Part shown: one piece after another, positions 37,319-59,554 of the stretch | Layout of the letters: each line of letters begins with the position of its first letter | Position numbering within the stretch: position 1 is the first letter of the stretch | NCBI GenBank assembly: GCA_003213955.1 | Contig: QCMG01000005.1 | Coordinates: 1-64,000, forward strand | Length of the DNA stretch: 64,000 nt | Direction of reading: 5' to 3' | From: Prochlorococcus sp. AG-418-M08 | Lineage (GTDB): Bacteria; Cyanobacteriota; Cyanobacteriia; PCC-6307; Cyanobiaceae | The notes under the pieces: generated by a model | What the model was told of the DNA's origin: nothing | What the model saw: only the letters and a program-made list of their open reading frames with translations | Database searches by the model: none | Made by a program: the position numbers and the translations under genes

Positions 37319-40300
37319 TTATTTATTTAAGATTCTTTTTTTAGTTACAAATTTGAACGCTTCAATAATATCTCCTTCACTCCAAGTTGAAAATTTATCA
37401 CATCCAACTCCGCATTCAAACCCTGTATTAACTTCTTTTACATCATCTTTAGATCTTTTTAATGAATCTAAATTTCCTTCAAAAATTATTTTGTCTGATC
37501 TAACTACTCTTAAAGAACAATTTCTTTGCAGTTTACCACTTTGTATATAGCAACCAGCAATAGCTCCTTTCCCGACTGCAAAAGTAGCTCTTACTTCAGC
37601 TTGACCTAAAGATTCTTCAACCAGATCAGGCTCAAGCAATCCTTCCATAGCAGATTGAATATCCTCTAACAGTTTATAGATGACTTCATACTCTCTTATG
37701 TCAACATTATTTGAGTCAGCTGCTTTTTTGGCGCCAGAAGCTAAAGATGTATTGAATCCTATTATTACTGAGCCAGAAGCAGCAGCAAGGTCTATGTCAG
37801 TCTCAGTTATTTCTCCTGGTGCGGAAAGAAGAACTCTGACTTGAACCTCATTTTTTGGTAATTGTTCTAGTGAACCTAATATAGCTTCTACACTACCTTG
37901 AACATCTGCTTTAAGAATTAGATTTAATTCTTTAAGTTCTCCATCATTTGCTTGATTGGACAAAGAGGATAAGCTCACCCTCCTAGATGCCATTTGTTGG
38001 GCTAATTTTGTTGCTCTTGCATCAGTTGCTCTCTCTCCTACAATTCCTCTAGCAGTTTTCTCATCAGGATAAACTTCAAATTCATCGCCAGCTGTAGGGA
38101 CTTCGCTAAATCCAAGGGCTTCAACTGGACATGATGGTCCAGCTTCCTTAATTCTGTTTCCATGTTCATCAACCATTGCTCTAATTTTTCCAAGGACTGA
38201 ACCAGCAGCTAAAACATCTCCAGCTTTTAATGTGCCATTTTGTACTAATAAAGTTGCAACAGGACCTTTGGCTTTATCCAAGTGTGCTTCAATAACTGTC
38301 CCTTTTGCTAATCTTTTTGGGTTTGCTTGAAGATCTTCAACTTCTGAAACCAGTAAAATCATCTCAAGTAATTTATTAATATTTTGTTTTTTGATTGCAC
38401 TTACTGGTACCATCACTACATCTCCACCCCAGTCTTCTGCAATTAAATCTTTTTCTGATAATTCTTGTTTAACTCTATCTGGAGAAGCTCCTTCTTTATC
38501 AATTTTATTGATAGCTACGACTATTGGCACTTTTGCCGCTCTTGCATGACTAATAGCTTCAAGTGTTTGAGGCCTGCAACCATCATCAGCTGCTACTACA
38601 AGTACTGCAACATCTGTAACTTTTGTACCTCTTGCACGCATGGCAGTAAAAGCTTCATGACCTGGGGTATCGAGAAAAGTTAGCTTTTTCTTTTTTGATT
38701 CATGCTCAAAATCAACTTGATAAGCTCCTATATGTTGAGTTATCCCACCTGCTTCTCCCGAGGCTACTCTGGATTCTCTTATGGAGTCCAAAAGACTGGT
38801 TTTACCATGGTCAACATGACCCATTACTGTGATTACAGGCGGCCTTTTTATAAGACTTTCAATATCATCAGTTTCAATCATATCTACTGTTTTCTTGGCA
38901 GCTTCTTCAACATCATCTTGCAAAACTGGGACTCCAAATTCTTCCGCCACAGTTTCGATAGTTGCCAAATCAAGTGACTGAGTAACTGTAGCTGTAATGC
39001 CTTTGAAGAAAAGAGATTTTATTATTTCAGAACTTTCAAGACTAAGTTTATCAGCTAATTCTTGAACTGTTAAATTATCTTCAGGTACGATAATCATCTC
39101 AGGTCTCACTTGTTTGGCATCTTTGGCTGCTCTTAATTCCATAGCTCTTCTTTTTTGTCTTTGCCTAGTTGTCTCTTTTTTCTTTTTCTTAAATTGTCTT
39201 GCAGCTTTTTGTAATTTGGGTTCTTCAGATTTTGCTTTTTTTGGACGAGCCAAACTAGCCGATAGTATTGACACTTTTTCTCCTGAATAGCCGCTAGTCT
39301 CAGAGGTTAATGAATCATCATTTTCCCCGATAATATGAACTTTTTGTCTTTGTTTCTGTGGGTTTTTATTTCTTAATGCTTCTAGCTTTGCGCTGTCGTC
39401 CCAATCTGTTTTACCAGTTTTCTTCGAGTTATTCGCAGATGATCTATGGGGAGGTTTTTTGGCAGTAGGGGATGTATTTAAACGACTACTAGGTGCTTTA
39501 GCCTTTTGTTTACCTAACTCAACTTTTTGTTTATCAAAATTAGATCTAGTAAGTTTTTCTTTATCTGAGGCATTCGTTTTCTGTAGTTGCATCAGTTCAT
39601 TAGGTGCTACTGGTTTCCTGATACCTGAAGAATTTTGATTTTTTAATTTAGACCCAGACCTGTTGAAATCTCCCTGCCTATAGGAAACACCTTGTCTATT
39701 TGGTGCCCCCTGTCTATTTTGTTCCCCGGGCCTATTAGAAACACCTCGTCTATTTGGAGTACCTGGCCTATTAGGAACGATTTGTCTGTTAGGTATACCT
39801 GGCCTATTGGGAGTTCCTTGTCTGTTAGGAGTACCTGGCCTATTAGGAACGATTTGTCTGTTAGGTGTACCTGGCCTATTGGGAGTTCCTTGTCTGTTAG
39901 GAGTGCCAGATTTATTTGTCGAAGTTTGTGTATTTGGTAGGAATTGCCTAGTATTACTGTTTTTTCTATATGCATTAACTTTAGGATCTTCCCTTCTGAT
40001 CGGTGCACCCACTAATTCAGGTGTATTTTTAGTACGAGGATTATTTAAATTCTTTTGAGAAAAATTATTATTACCATCAAATCTATTTGATGGTTGAGGT
40101 CTTTGACTTAAAGGGTTATTTTTTTTATTAGCATTTAAATCTCTATTAGAAGTTGTGAAATTCTTAGGCTTTTCAATTAATTGAATTGGAGGTCTTGCAG
40201 GGCTTTTTGTAATTGGTAGTGAAGTATTATTTAAAGATTTTTTGTTTTGGAAAGACCTTGTTGGATTTTTTTTATCTTTTGAATTTATAGTTGTGCTTGC

Positions 40301-40774
40301 ATTATTTGTTTTATTTTGGGTATTTAAAAGAGCTTTAGATTGAGGAGTAGAAACAATTGCAGGGGGAATTGGATTTTCAAGTTTATTTGAATTTTTTTTA
40401 TTTGAATCTGCTGGGGAATTTTCCGACTTGTTAATAGGTTTAATCAAAAGGGGTTTTTTATTTAAACTTTCTTTTGAGGATTTATCTTTGTGCGAAGGAT
40501 TTGCTACAGACTTGTTATTTTTATTTTGATTTCCAATATTTTGTTGTTGTTCATTAGTAGCTTTGAATGAAGATTTATTTACAGAAAGTATTTTTTTACC
40601 TGAATTTTTGCTGGTGATAAGATTTTTAATTTTGTTTGCATCCTCTAGACTTATGGAACTACTGTGACTTTTAACTGATATTGAAAGTTTTTGAGCAGCA
40701 TCCAATATATCTTTGTTTTCCAGTTTTAAATCTCTGGAAAGTTCATAAACTCTGATTTTATCGCTGATAGTCAT
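37319..40774 (-). CDS. infB: translation initiation factor IF-2
   Basis: At 1151 residues it is long because of a disordered N-terminus. Residues 1-45 form an IF2-N domain, about 50-560 are low-complexity Asn/Lys/Ser/Pro, and 290-373 hold 14 hexapeptide repeats of the type GTPNRQ. A second IF2-N domain lies near 570-630. The G domain follows with [25 protein letters not shown] and NKID, then domains II to IV. It brings initiator tRNA to the 30S subunit. It is the last gene of rimP-nusA-ylxR-infB. Confidence 0.97.
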   Translation of the reverse strand: MTISDKIRVYELSRDLKLENKDILDAAQKLSISVKSHSSSISLEDANKIKNLITSKNSGKKILSVNKSSFKATNEQQQNIGNQNKNNKSVANPSHKDKSSKESLNKKPLLIKPINKSENSPADSNKKNSNKLENPIPPAIVSTPQSKALLNTQNKTNNASTTINSKDKKNPTRSFQNKKSLNNTSLPITKSPARPPIQLIEKPKNFTTSNRDLNANKKNNPLSQRPQPSNRFDGNNNFSQKNLNNPRTKNTPELVGAPIRREDPKVNAYRKNSNTRQFLPNTQTSTNKSGTPNRQGTPNRPGTPNRQIVPNRPGTPNRQGTPNRPGIPNRQIVPNRPGTPNRRGVSNRPGEQNRQGAPNRQGVSYRQGDFNRSGSKLKNQNSSGIRKPVAPNELMQLQKTNASDKEKLTRSNFDKQKVELGKQKAKAPSSRLNTSPTAKKPPHRSSANNSKKTGKTDWDDSAKLEALRNKNPQKQRQKVHIIGENDDSLTSETSGYSGEKVSILSASLARPKKAKSEEPKLQKAARQFKKKKKETTRQRQKRRAMELRAAKDAKQVRPEMIIVPEDNLTVQELADKLSLESSEIIKSLFFKGITATVTQSLDLATIETVAEEFGVPVLQDDVEEAAKKTVDMIETDDIESLIKRPPVITVMGHVDHGKTSLLDSIRESRVASGEAGGITQHIGAYQVDFEHESKKKKLTFLDTPGHEAFTAMRARGTKVTDVAVLVVAADDGCRPQTLEAISHARAAKVPIVVAINKIDKEGASPDRVKQELSEKDLIAEDWGGDVVMVPVSAIKKQNINKLLEMILLVSEVEDLQANPKRLAKGTVIEAHLDKAKGPVATLLVQNGTLKAGDVLAAGSVLGKIRAMVDEHGNRIKEAGPSCPVEALGFSEVPTAGDEFEVYPDEKTARGIVGERATDARATKLAQQMASRRVSLSSLSNQANDGELKELNLILKADVQGSVEAILGSLEQLPKNEVQVRVLLSAPGEITETDIDLAAASGSVIIGFNTSLASGAKKAADSNNVDIREYEVIYKLLEDIQSAMEGLLEPDLVEESLGQAEVRATFAVGKGAIAGCYIQSGKLQRNCSLRVVRSDKIIFEGNLDSLKRSKDDVKEVNTGFECGVGCDKFSTWSEGDIIEAFKFVTKKRILNK
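39656..39907 (-). repeat. 14 x 18-bp tandem repeat coding the IF-2 hexapeptide array, with a 72-bp duplication
   Basis: On the minus strand codons 290-373 of infB read as fourteen six-residue units, mostly (G/I)(T/V)PNR(Q/P). Within it, 39760-39831 and 39832-39903 are 72-bp direct copies (four units each) that differ at very few bases, indicating a recent duplication. The array is noticeably richer in G+C than the flanking coding DNA. Confidence 0.93.
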
Positions 40775-40847
40775 TTAGTCTAAAATGTTGCTCTTTTTTA
40801 AAATTTTTAGAGAATGTTATTTTTAATTATATGCTCTTTTGGGATAG

Positions 40848-41108
40848 TTATTTATAGTTTGCAATTTCCCTCTCAAAAATATCAAAAAAATCATGATTTA
40901 AAGTCCTTTTTAAAGCTTTTTGAAGCTTTTTTTGAAGTTTAGAATCCGTATAACACTTTTTTGATTTACAAATGTAAGCAGAACGACCCATGCCTTGGTT
41001 TAACATTATTCCTAACTTATGATCATTAGTAATCTTAAGAAGATTATTTCTATCAAAAGTTGTCCTGCAGGAAATACACTTACGCATAACAGGAGTTTTT
41101 TGAATCAC
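40848..41108 (-). CDS. ylxR: YlxR family RNA-binding protein
   Basis: An 86-residue basic protein with RKCISCRTTFDRNNLLKI and the GRSAYICKSKKCYTDSKLQKKLQKAL segment, the hallmark of YlxR (DUF448). The B. subtilis homologue binds RNase P RNA and is also named RnpM. It starts with GTG overlapping the nusA TGA (GTGA), so translation is coupled. It lies between nusA and infB exactly as in many bacteria. Confidence 0.93.
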   Translation of the reverse strand: MIQKTPVMRKCISCRTTFDRNNLLKITNDHKLGIMLNQGMGRSAYICKSKKCYTDSKLQKKLQKALKRTLNHDFFDIFEREIANYK

Positions 41109-42508
41109 CGTGTTTTCTCCTCTGTAGAAATTTTTTCATCTGGGTTTAAATTTGCTACTTGGCTGTTTTCGGAAAGATTTACTTCTTCGTATGATTCATT
41201 TTCAAATTCCTCGGAATCTTCAGGAAGAGGATAAAGTTCCCTCAATCTGGCATCTTCTGCTGCTCTTGCTGCTTGCTCTGCCTCCAATCTCTGTTCCGCT
41301 TCTCTTTGGAGATGCTCTTCTTCCTCTCTTTGTACTATCAATTCTGCTACCGCATTGTCTTCTGCTTCTTGATCATATTCATGGGAGTTTTTAACGTCTA
41401 TTTTCCACCCAGTTAACCTAGCTGCAAGACGAACATTTTGACCTTCTCTTCCTATGGCAAGACTCAATTGATCAGGGGGAACTAAAACATGAGCATGTTG
41501 TCCCTCTGGGTCAACGAGCCTAACAAGGTCAACTTTAGCTGGGCTCAAGGAATTTAATATGTATTGAATGGGATCAGATGACCATTTAATAACATCAATT
41601 TTTTCTCCCCTTAATTCATTAACTACTTGTTGAATTCTTGCTCCTCTTGCACCAATGCAAGCACCAACGGGGTCAACTTCTCTTTCAATACTATCAACTG
41701 CGACTTTAGTTCTTGGGCCGACAGCTCTTGAAGGAGGGTTTGCTTCTCTTGATACAGCAACAATTTTTACTGTGCCTTCTTGAATTTCTGGGACTTCATT
41801 TTCAAATAAATAAACAACTAAACCAGCATTAGCTCTACTTACAAACAGTTGAGGACCTTTTCTAGCTATTTCACTGACCTCTTTCAGAAATACTTTGAAT
41901 GTTGCGTTAGCTCTATAATTGTCATTGGGCAATTGATCCCTTTTAGGAAGCTCAGCTTCTACTTCTGGTCTCCCAATTCCTGAGCTAACCCCCATAATTA
42001 CTGATTGTCTTTCAAATCGTATAACTCTTGCTGTTAAAACCGGATCTTCTAAATCTGCAAATTCTTCTTGAATCATTTTTCTTTGCTGGTCTCTCAACTT
42101 TTGAGCTAATACTTGCTTTGTAGTTGAGGCAGCCATTCTGCCAAAGTCCTCTTTTTCGGGAGTGACATCTAAAACGACGGTATCACCTATTTGAGCATCT
42201 TCAGCAACTTGTTTTACCTCAAGGAGAGATATTTGATGATCTTCACTTTCAACCTCTTCAACAATTATTTTACTGGATAGAATTCTATAACCTTCTTCAT
42301 CAAGATCAAATCCAACATCAAAGTTACTAAAATATTCTTCGTCAAATGGATCTTCTTTTACTCCAATGTAAAAGGTTCTTCTATATTTTTCGTAACCTTT
42401 GAGTAAGGCTTCACGTAAAGCTGATTCCACAATATGAGGAGGTAATTTCTTTTCCTCACTTATGTCTTCAATAAGATTGTTTAAACCTGGGAGAATTACT
42501 AATGCCAT
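41105..42508 (-). CDS. nusA: transcription termination/antitermination factor NusA
   Basis: 467 residues. The N-terminal RNA-polymerase-binding domain is about 1-125, the S1 domain about 130-200, and tandem KH domains about 225-370 (VGACIGARGARIQQVVNELRGEKIDV and AIGREGQNVRLAARLTGWKIDV). The tail is a charged coiled-coil-like and acidic extension (EEEEHLQREAEQRLEAEQAARAAEDARLREL), without the acidic AR repeats of enterobacteria. It controls pausing, termination and rRNA antitermination. It lies 37 bp after rimP and overlaps ylxR by 4 bp. Confidence 0.97.
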   Translation of the reverse strand: MALVILPGLNNLIEDISEEKKLPPHIVESALREALLKGYEKYRRTFYIGVKEDPFDEEYFSNFDVGFDLDEEGYRILSSKIIVEEVESEDHQISLLEVKQVAEDAQIGDTVVLDVTPEKEDFGRMAASTTKQVLAQKLRDQQRKMIQEEFADLEDPVLTARVIRFERQSVIMGVSSGIGRPEVEAELPKRDQLPNDNYRANATFKVFLKEVSEIARKGPQLFVSRANAGLVVYLFENEVPEIQEGTVKIVAVSREANPPSRAVGPRTKVAVDSIEREVDPVGACIGARGARIQQVVNELRGEKIDVIKWSSDPIQYILNSLSPAKVDLVRLVDPEGQHAHVLVPPDQLSLAIGREGQNVRLAARLTGWKIDVKNSHEYDQEAEDNAVAELIVQREEEEHLQREAEQRLEAEQAARAAEDARLRELYPLPEDSEEFENESYEEVNLSENSQVANLNPDEKISTEEKTR

Positions 42509-42545
42509 CTATGATGGGTAAAATGAACAAGGGTTGAGAAATATA

Positions 42546-43013
42546 TTAGTCTTTTCGAGTGCAAAGACTAATCTTTAATACTTCATTAAAAGGTATTTTT
42601 TTTATCCTACCTTTTATGTTAATGGCTAAAAAATCTTTAGACTTTTCATAAAGTAAACCATTAAGAAATTTTTTTTGTGATTTTTTTTGGTTTAACTCAA
42701 CATTAACTGGAAAACCTTTAAAAGTTTTGAAGTCTCTTTCTGAGGTTAATTCATCACTGACCCCTTGACTACTAATTTCTAGAACATATGAACAATTTAA
42801 AAGATTTGAATTTTCAATTACAGCAGATGCAGGATTATTAAATCTTGAACAATCATCTAAAGTAATATCCTCTTCGTTAATTTTTTTAATAATAATTTGG
42901 ATAATTATTGGGTTTTGATTTGTTAGTAAATTTAAACTATAGACCTCAAAATCAAATTGTCCAGCAATTTCCTGAAGAAGAATTTCTAGTTTTTTTTTTA
43001 CTTCCTTATCCAA
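42546..43013 (-). CDS. rimP: ribosome maturation factor RimP
   Basis: A 155-residue factor needed for 30S maturation. The N-terminal alpha/beta domain includes the [15 protein letters not shown] region (family consensus DDCxxxSRxxS) and the [14 protein letters not shown] motif (consensus LEVSSPGxxRPL); the C-terminal SH3-like part follows. The start is TTG at 43011-43013. It opens the nusA-infB operon and diverges from htrA across 162 bp. Confidence 0.92.
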   Translation of the reverse strand: MDKEVKKKLEILLQEIAGQFDFEVYSLNLLTNQNPIIIQIIIKKINEEDITLDDCSRFNNPASAVIENSNLLNCSYVLEISSQGVSDELTSERDFKTFKGFPVNVELNQKKSQKKFLNGLLYEKSKDFLAINIKGRIKKIPFNEVLKISLCTRKD

Positions 43014-43124
43014 GTTATCTAAATACTTATTATTTATTATTATTTATTCTTACATATAAAAAAAATTTTTTGGAAATTTCTTTATATGTGTATTTTATGG
43101 ATGTAAACAAAAAAACAACACTAA

Positions 43125-44306
<1,182 letters not shown>

Positions 44307-44325
44307 ATCATTTGTTGAAATTTAA

Positions 44326-44346
44326 TAATCTATAAACTTTAGATTA
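44326..44346 (+). promoter_or_regulatory. hairpin just upstream of rpiA
   Basis: TAATCTA (44326-44332) and TAGATTA (44340-44346) form a perfect 7-bp stem with a 7-nt loop, ending 8 bp before the TTG start of rpiA. It covers the place where a ribosome binding site would lie, so it could reduce rpiA translation or end the htrA message. No U-tract follows. Confidence 0.35.
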
Positions 44347-44354
44347 AAAACATT

Positions 44355-45068
44355 TTGGATTTACAGACTCAGATGAAGCAAATAGTTGCTGATGCAGCTA
44401 TTAAAGAAGTTGAAGAAGGAATGATCGTAGGTTTAGGGTCTGGTTCAACTGCAGCCCTCATGATAAAAAGCCTTGCTGAACAAATTAGATCAGGCAAATT
44501 AAAAAATATCATGGGAGTTCCAACTTCTTTTCAGTCTGAGGTTCTTGCTCTAGAACTTAATATTCCGTTAATTGATTTAGCTTCAGTTACGCAAATTGAT
44601 TTAGCTATTGATGGAGCAGATGAAGTAGATCCTGACTTTCAACTAATTAAAGGTGGTGGAGCTTGCCATGTTCGGGAAAAATTGGTTGCATCTAAAGCAA
44701 ATAAGTTATTAATTGTTGTGGATGAAACAAAGCTAGTGCAAAATTTAAATCTAGGTTTCCCTCTTCCTGTAGAGGTTCTACCTTCTGCTTGGAAGCAGGT
44801 GAAAGATATAGTTTCAGAAATGGGAGGAATTTCTAATTTAAGGATGGCAACAAAAAAAGCAGGTCCTGTTGTCACAGATCAAGGCAACTTGATTTTGGAT
44901 GTATTATTTAGTGATGGGATAAAAGATCCAAAAGATTTAGAGATGAGTCTTAATAATATTCCTGGAGTCTTAGAAAATGGATTGTTTGTTGATTTAACAG
45001 ATAAGGTTTTGGTAGGCAGAATTGAGAATAATGTTCCGGTTTTATTTACACCTTCTAAACGCGGTTAA
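44355..45068 (+). CDS. rpiA: ribose-5-phosphate isomerase A
   Basis: A 237-residue enzyme interconverting ribose-5-phosphate and ribulose-5-phosphate in the Calvin and pentose phosphate cycles. Signature segments are [19 protein letters not shown] and [14 protein letters not shown], which include the active-site acids and lysine. The start used is TTG at 44355; the first ATG (44373) would remove six residues without touching the fold, and neither has a clear Shine-Dalgarno. Its stop overlaps the convergent hisD stop by 4 bp. Confidence 0.96.
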   Translation: MDLQTQMKQIVADAAIKEVEEGMIVGLGSGSTAALMIKSLAEQIRSGKLKNIMGVPTSFQSEVLALELNIPLIDLASVTQIDLAIDGADEVDPDFQLIKGGGACHVREKLVASKANKLLIVVDETKLVQNLNLGFPLPVEVLPSAWKQVKDIVSEMGGISNLRMATKKAGPVVTDQGNLILDVLFSDGIKDPKDLEMSLNNIPGVLENGLFVDLTDKVLVGRIENNVPVLFTPSKRG

Positions 45069-46351
45069 TCTTCAAATCTAATTTTTACCGAATTTGCATG
45101 ACTGTATAAACCTTCACTATTTGCCAGATTTACAATATCTAAGCTGTTGATTTTTAGACTTTTTTCATTAAATTCAATTATTGAAGAATTCTTCATAAAA
45201 GTTTCTACTCCCAATGAACCACTAAACCTCGCATTCCCACACGTGGGTAGAGTATGGTTTGGCCCAGCTAAATAATCACCTACAGCTTCCGGTGTCCATT
45301 TTCCTAAAAAAATCGCACCTGCATTTTCAATAGTTTGAAGCGTTGATTTTGGGTCAATAGTAATTATTTCTAGATGCTCTGGTGCAAACTCATTACTTAG
45401 TTCAATGCATGATTCTAAATTGTCGCAAATAACAATTAAACCCCAATTTTTAATTGATTCTATGCAAATTTCTTGTCTAGGATGATGCTCTATTTTCTTA
45501 AAGACTTCATCAAAAACTTCTTTAGCTTGATCATGTGATGTGGTCAACAGTATTGAAGAAGCTAATGGGTCATGCTCAGCCTGGGCTAATAAATCAGAAG
45601 CTATATGAGAACTTTTAGCTGTTTTATCCGCGATAATTAAAATTTCACTCGGACCTGCTAAGGAATCAATTCCAGTAGATCCGTAAATTAATTTTTTAGC
45701 AGCGGTTACATAAATATTTCCAGGTCCAGAAATTACATCAACTTTATTTATTTGCTTTGTGCCAAATGCTAGGGCTCCAATTGCCTGAGCTCCTCCAATT
45801 CTAAAAACTTTATCAATCCCTGATAAGTAGGCAGCTGCTAAAACAGTTTTATTTATTATCCCTTTTTTATTACCTGGGGATACCATTGAGATTTCTTGAA
45901 CGCCAGCTACTTTTGCCGGTATTGCATTCATTAAAACTGTACTTGGATATGCCGCTCTTCCTCCAGGAATATATAAGCCAGCTTTTTTTACAGGCATCCA
46001 TCTTCTTTGGACGGATTCACCATATTCCCCTTTAACAGTAAATGATTCAGGGATTTCTTCTTCGTGAAACTTTTTTATTCTTTGATAAGCAACTTCTAGA
46101 GATTTTTTTAAACGAGAATCTGTCTCATCCCATGCATTCTTTAAATCCTGTGGACTAACTTGCATTGGATTAGGATGAAATCCATCAAATTTTTTTGTAT
46201 ATTTTTCTACAGCTTCATCTCCATGATTTTTTACCTCTTCAAGAATTTTTTCAACTATTGAATTTATTTTTTTATTGTCGCCGGAAGTAGTTCTTTGTGA
46301 AATCCTTCGCAACTCTTGGAGAGCCTTTTGTTTATTATTTATAATCTTCAT
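45065..46351 (-). CDS. hisD: histidinol dehydrogenase
   Basis: A 428-residue zinc enzyme that oxidises L-histidinol to histidine in two NAD-dependent steps. The segments [51 protein letters not shown] (Zn ligands Gln and His) and the late [16 protein letters not shown] are diagnostic. It converges with rpiA (4-bp overlap) and diverges from rpsT. Confidence 0.97.
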   Translation of the reverse strand: MKIINNKQKALQELRRISQRTTSGDNKKINSIVEKILEEVKNHGDEAVEKYTKKFDGFHPNPMQVSPQDLKNAWDETDSRLKKSLEVAYQRIKKFHEEEIPESFTVKGEYGESVQRRWMPVKKAGLYIPGGRAAYPSTVLMNAIPAKVAGVQEISMVSPGNKKGIINKTVLAAAYLSGIDKVFRIGGAQAIGALAFGTKQINKVDVISGPGNIYVTAAKKLIYGSTGIDSLAGPSEILIIADKTAKSSHIASDLLAQAEHDPLASSILLTTSHDQAKEVFDEVFKKIEHHPRQEICIESIKNWGLIVICDNLESCIELSNEFAPEHLEIITIDPKSTLQTIENAGAIFLGKWTPEAVGDYLAGPNHTLPTCGNARFSGSLGVETFMKNSSIIEFNEKSLKINSLDIVNLANSEGLYSHANSVKIRFED

Positions 46352-46421
46352 ATTCTAAAAATTTAAATGAAATTTAATTGAATAATTACGTTATTAAATG
46401 ATTTAAATAAATTATATATTA

Positions 46422-46451
46422 TTGATTAGTGGACTAACTCTTTGGTATACT
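46422..46451 (+). promoter_or_regulatory. candidate rpsT promoter
   Basis: TTGATT (46422-46427) and TATACT (46446-46451) are separated by 18 bp, a good sigma-70 match, 28 bp before the rpsT GTG. Within the spacer, TTAGT-GG-ACTAA (46426-46437) is a small palindrome that could bind a regulator. Confidence 0.5.
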
Positions 46452-46479
46452 AAAACTTCCATAATTTAATTTTAATTCT

Positions 46480-46770
46480 GTGGCAAATAACAAATCAGCG
46501 AAAAAAAGAATTCAAATTGCTGAAAGAAATCGTCTAGTTAATAAATCATATAAATCAACTGTAAGAACACTAACAAAAAAAACATTGATTAATTGTGAGA
46601 AATATAAGCAAGAGCCTAATTCAGATAATAAAAAGTTACTCCTTTTTAGCGTAAATCAAGCTTTCAGTCTTATTGATAAGGCGGTTAAAAAAAATGTTCT
46701 TCATAAGAACAACGGCGCTAATAAAAAATCAAGGATAAACAAATTGGTTAAAAGTTTCCTTACAAGTTAG
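46480..46770 (+). CDS. rpsT: 30S ribosomal protein S20
   Basis: A 96-residue, very basic helical protein that binds 16S rRNA in the 30S body. It starts MANNKSAKKRIQIAERNRLVNKSYKSTVRT and has the conserved GANKKSRINKLV near the end. The start is GTG at 46480. tatD follows after 9 bp. Confidence 0.96.
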   Translation: MANNKSAKKRIQIAERNRLVNKSYKSTVRTLTKKTLINCEKYKQEPNSDNKKLLLFSVNQAFSLIDKAVKKNVLHKNNGANKKSRINKLVKSFLTS

Positions 46771-46779
46771 TAAGTCAGT

Positions 46780-47574
46780 ATGACAGATATTGAACTCATT
46801 GATTCTCATTGTCATTTGATATTTGAAAACTTTGAGGAAGATCTTGAAGAAGTTGTTTCTAGATGGCGTTCAATAGGAGTAAAAAAACTTCTCCATGCTT
46901 GTTGTGATTTATCAGAAATTCCTAAATTACAAAAAATATCTAGAAAATTTAATGAAATATTTTACTCCGTTGGTTTACATCCTCTTGAAGCAAACAAATG
47001 GGTAGTTCATTCCAAATCTATATTGAAAAATGCAGCCCAAGGTGATTCAAGAGTTGTTGCTATTGGAGAATTAGGTTTAGATTTTTTTAAAAGTGATAAT
47101 GCAAAAAAACAGATAGATGCCCTATTACCTCAAATGCATTTAGCCTATGAACTTGGGTTGCCTGTGATCATACATTGTAGAGAAGCTGCAAAAGAGATGA
47201 TAAGAATATGTAATACGCTATCTAAACGAGGTCAATGTCCCAAAGGAGTACTACATTGTTGGAGCGGAACTCCAGATGAAATGAAACAATTTTTAGATCT
47301 TGGTTTTTATATAAGTTTTAGCGGGATAGTTACATTCCCAAAAGCATATGAGATACATGAATGCGCAAGAATTGTTCCTAGTGATAGATATCTAATAGAG
47401 ACAGATGCGCCTTTTTTAGCTCCTGTCCCATATAGAGGTAAAAGAAATGAACCAGCTTTTGTCGAAAGTGTGGCTAAGTCTATAGCTAGTCTAAGATCTT
47501 CAGAATTGAAAAATATTGCTAAAGAGTCATATAGGAATGCTGAAGATTTGTTTAAGTTTGACTTGATAAAGTAA
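46780..47574 (+). CDS. tatD: TatD family metal-dependent hydrolase
   Basis: A 264-residue TIM-barrel nuclease of the TatD family, acting as a 3'-5' exonuclease on DNA or RNA in studied homologues. Metal ligands are in IDSHCHL (HxH), the GELGLDF glutamate, VIIHCREA, LHCWSGT and ETDAPFL. It sits between rpsT and rpoB, an arrangement common in picocyanobacteria; cotranscription with rpsT is likely. Confidence 0.95.
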   Translation: MTDIELIDSHCHLIFENFEEDLEEVVSRWRSIGVKKLLHACCDLSEIPKLQKISRKFNEIFYSVGLHPLEANKWVVHSKSILKNAAQGDSRVVAIGELGLDFFKSDNAKKQIDALLPQMHLAYELGLPVIIHCREAAKEMIRICNTLSKRGQCPKGVLHCWSGTPDEMKQFLDLGFYISFSGIVTFPKAYEIHECARIVPSDRYLIETDAPFLAPVPYRGKRNEPAFVESVAKSIASLRSSELKNIAKESYRNAEDLFKFDLIK

Positions 47575-47812
47575 CGCTAAACCTGTTAATATTAAAAATT
47601 ACTGGAAATTTTTCTTAATTATTAGTAGTCAGCTGATTAAAGTCTAGTTTTACTACCACTTTCTTTAAAACATCAGCTATTTATTAATTAGGATATTTGT
47701 TGAATTCAAGACTAAAATCTAGTTTTCAATTAAAAATTCTTGATTATTCTTCTAAAAATTAAGTGAAATTTATGGTAATTAGTAAATCTTACAGAATGGC
47801 GGGTTTTCTTGG

Positions 47813-53049
<5,237 letters not shown>

Positions 53050-53067
53050 TCCTTTAAAAAAAACTAA

Positions 53068-57186
<4,119 letters not shown>

Positions 57187-57233
57187 ACTATTTTCATCCT
57201 AAGCTACTAGAATGTTATTTTAAATTTTAATAA

Positions 57234-57386
<153 letters not shown>

Positions 57387-57395
57387 TTCTTTTAA

Positions 57396-58463
<1,068 letters not shown>

Positions 58464-58532
58464 TCATATTTCAAAATTTTTTATTAAATTAAACTTAAAA
58501 GCGTTATTATTGATTTAATTGTTTTTTGAACA

Positions 58533-58658
58533 TTGGGTTTTATTAGAACTAAGCTTCTACCTTTTGCAATTGTTAGCCTATTCGGAGTGGCTTTTTTAGC
58601 TGTTAGCGCAAGGATATGGCTTCCAGGGGATATGTTGTCTCCTGCTCCGATTAATTGA
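58533..58658 (+). CDS. 41-residue single-helix membrane protein, unknown
   Basis: Reading from a TTG at 58533: basic start (GFIRTKLLP), one hydrophobic helix (about residues 9-26), then a polar tail with RIWLPGDMLSPAPIN. A TGA lies two codons upstream in frame, so the gene cannot extend further. It ends 16 bp before the HEAT-repeat gene on the same strand and is somewhat richer in G+C than its surroundings. The pattern (helix plus proline-rich, lumen- or periplasm-like tail) looks like a real conserved small protein, but I do not recognise the family. Confidence 0.6.
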   Translation: MGFIRTKLLPFAIVSLFGVAFLAVSARIWLPGDMLSPAPIN

Positions 58659-58674
58659 TATTTATTTTTTTAAA

Positions 58675-59445
58675 ATGACTAAAAGAAAGGAAGTTCAAAA
58701 TGAAATATTGGCAGAAATAGCTATAGATCCTGATGTTTTAGCTAAAGAATTATCTGAAGAGCTTGAAATTGATCCTTTAGAACAGATTGATAAAGATGGT
58801 TTTTCAAGAGGAGCTTTAAATAAAAATTTAGAATGTGATGAAGCCTTGAAATTGCTTAAGGGTAACAGAGAACAAAGAATACAAGGCTTGAGAATATTTT
58901 GCGAATATAGAGATGAAAGATCTTTCCCTCTTTTATTGCCTTTGCTTGATCAGCCTTGCCCAGTAGAAAGAATGAGTGCTGTCTATGCATTGGGGAGAAA
59001 TCCTTTCCCTAGTGCAGTTGGAAAATTAGTCAGTTTATTAGAAACAGATGATAATGCCTACGTAAGAAGAGCAACTGCTTGGAGTTTAGCTAATTATGAT
59101 AATCAAATTGTTTTGAAGCCATTAATAAATTCATTAAAAAATGATGTAGCTGCAGTAAGGTTATGGTCATCAAGTTCACTTTCAGAAATTGGAAGTATTT
59201 CATCCTCAAACGCTCAATTAGCAGCTGAACAACTTTTAGTAAGCTTAAAAATAGATAATGAACCAGTTGTGAGAAGTAATTGTATTTGGTCTTTATGTAG
59301 GTTATTTGAAAAGTTAGATAATATATTTCAGGAGAGATTTGTTGATGAATGTACAAAAATTGCTCTTTTTGATAAGGAACCTTCAGTCATGGAAGAAGCA
59401 AAAACCGCCTTAGACTCTATGGGAATGAAAGGTTTTTATAAATAG
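58675..59445 (+). CDS. HEAT-repeat protein (bilin lyase CpcE/CpcF-like superfamily)
   Basis: A 256-residue soluble protein. After an acidic N-terminal about 55 residues, repeated helix pairs appear: QRIQGLRIFCEYRDERSFPLLLPLLD, PVERMSAVYALGRNPFPSAVGKLVSLLE, DDNAYVRRATAWSLANYDNQIVLKPLINSL, DVAAVRLWSSSSLSEIG and so on. Such HEAT arrays mediate protein binding; the phycobilin lyase E/F family uses the same fold, but this organism type has almost no phycobiliproteins, so lyase activity is unlikely. Role unknown. It follows the small membrane protein by 16 bp. Confidence 0.8.
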   Translation: MTKRKEVQNEILAEIAIDPDVLAKELSEELEIDPLEQIDKDGFSRGALNKNLECDEALKLLKGNREQRIQGLRIFCEYRDERSFPLLLPLLDQPCPVERMSAVYALGRNPFPSAVGKLVSLLETDDNAYVRRATAWSLANYDNQIVLKPLINSLKNDVAAVRLWSSSSLSEIGSISSSNAQLAAEQLLVSLKIDNEPVVRSNCIWSLCRLFEKLDNIFQERFVDECTKIALFDKEPSVMEEAKTALDSMGMKGFYK

Positions 59446-59554
59446 ATTTTTATATTTATTAAGTAATCAAAATAAAAAATATATTTTAATTAACTTGTTT
59501 CAACTGAAACAATTATTTTTCGTTATTGTGTATAGAGTAAGTTACTTGAATTTA

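Noticed and set aside
39656-39907. Possible CRISPR array
   Set aside because: The units are 18 bp, contiguous and in frame with infB, without unique spacers or cas genes.
39643-40058. Several overlapping open frames opposite and beside the infB repeat region
   Set aside because: They arise from the 18-bp repeat period, which keeps all frames in phase and free of stops; their peptides are repeats without any family.
47575-47812. Small RNA or short gene between tatD and rpoB
   Set aside because: Only AT-rich sequence with frequent stops and no strong stem; most likely the rpoB promoter and leader.
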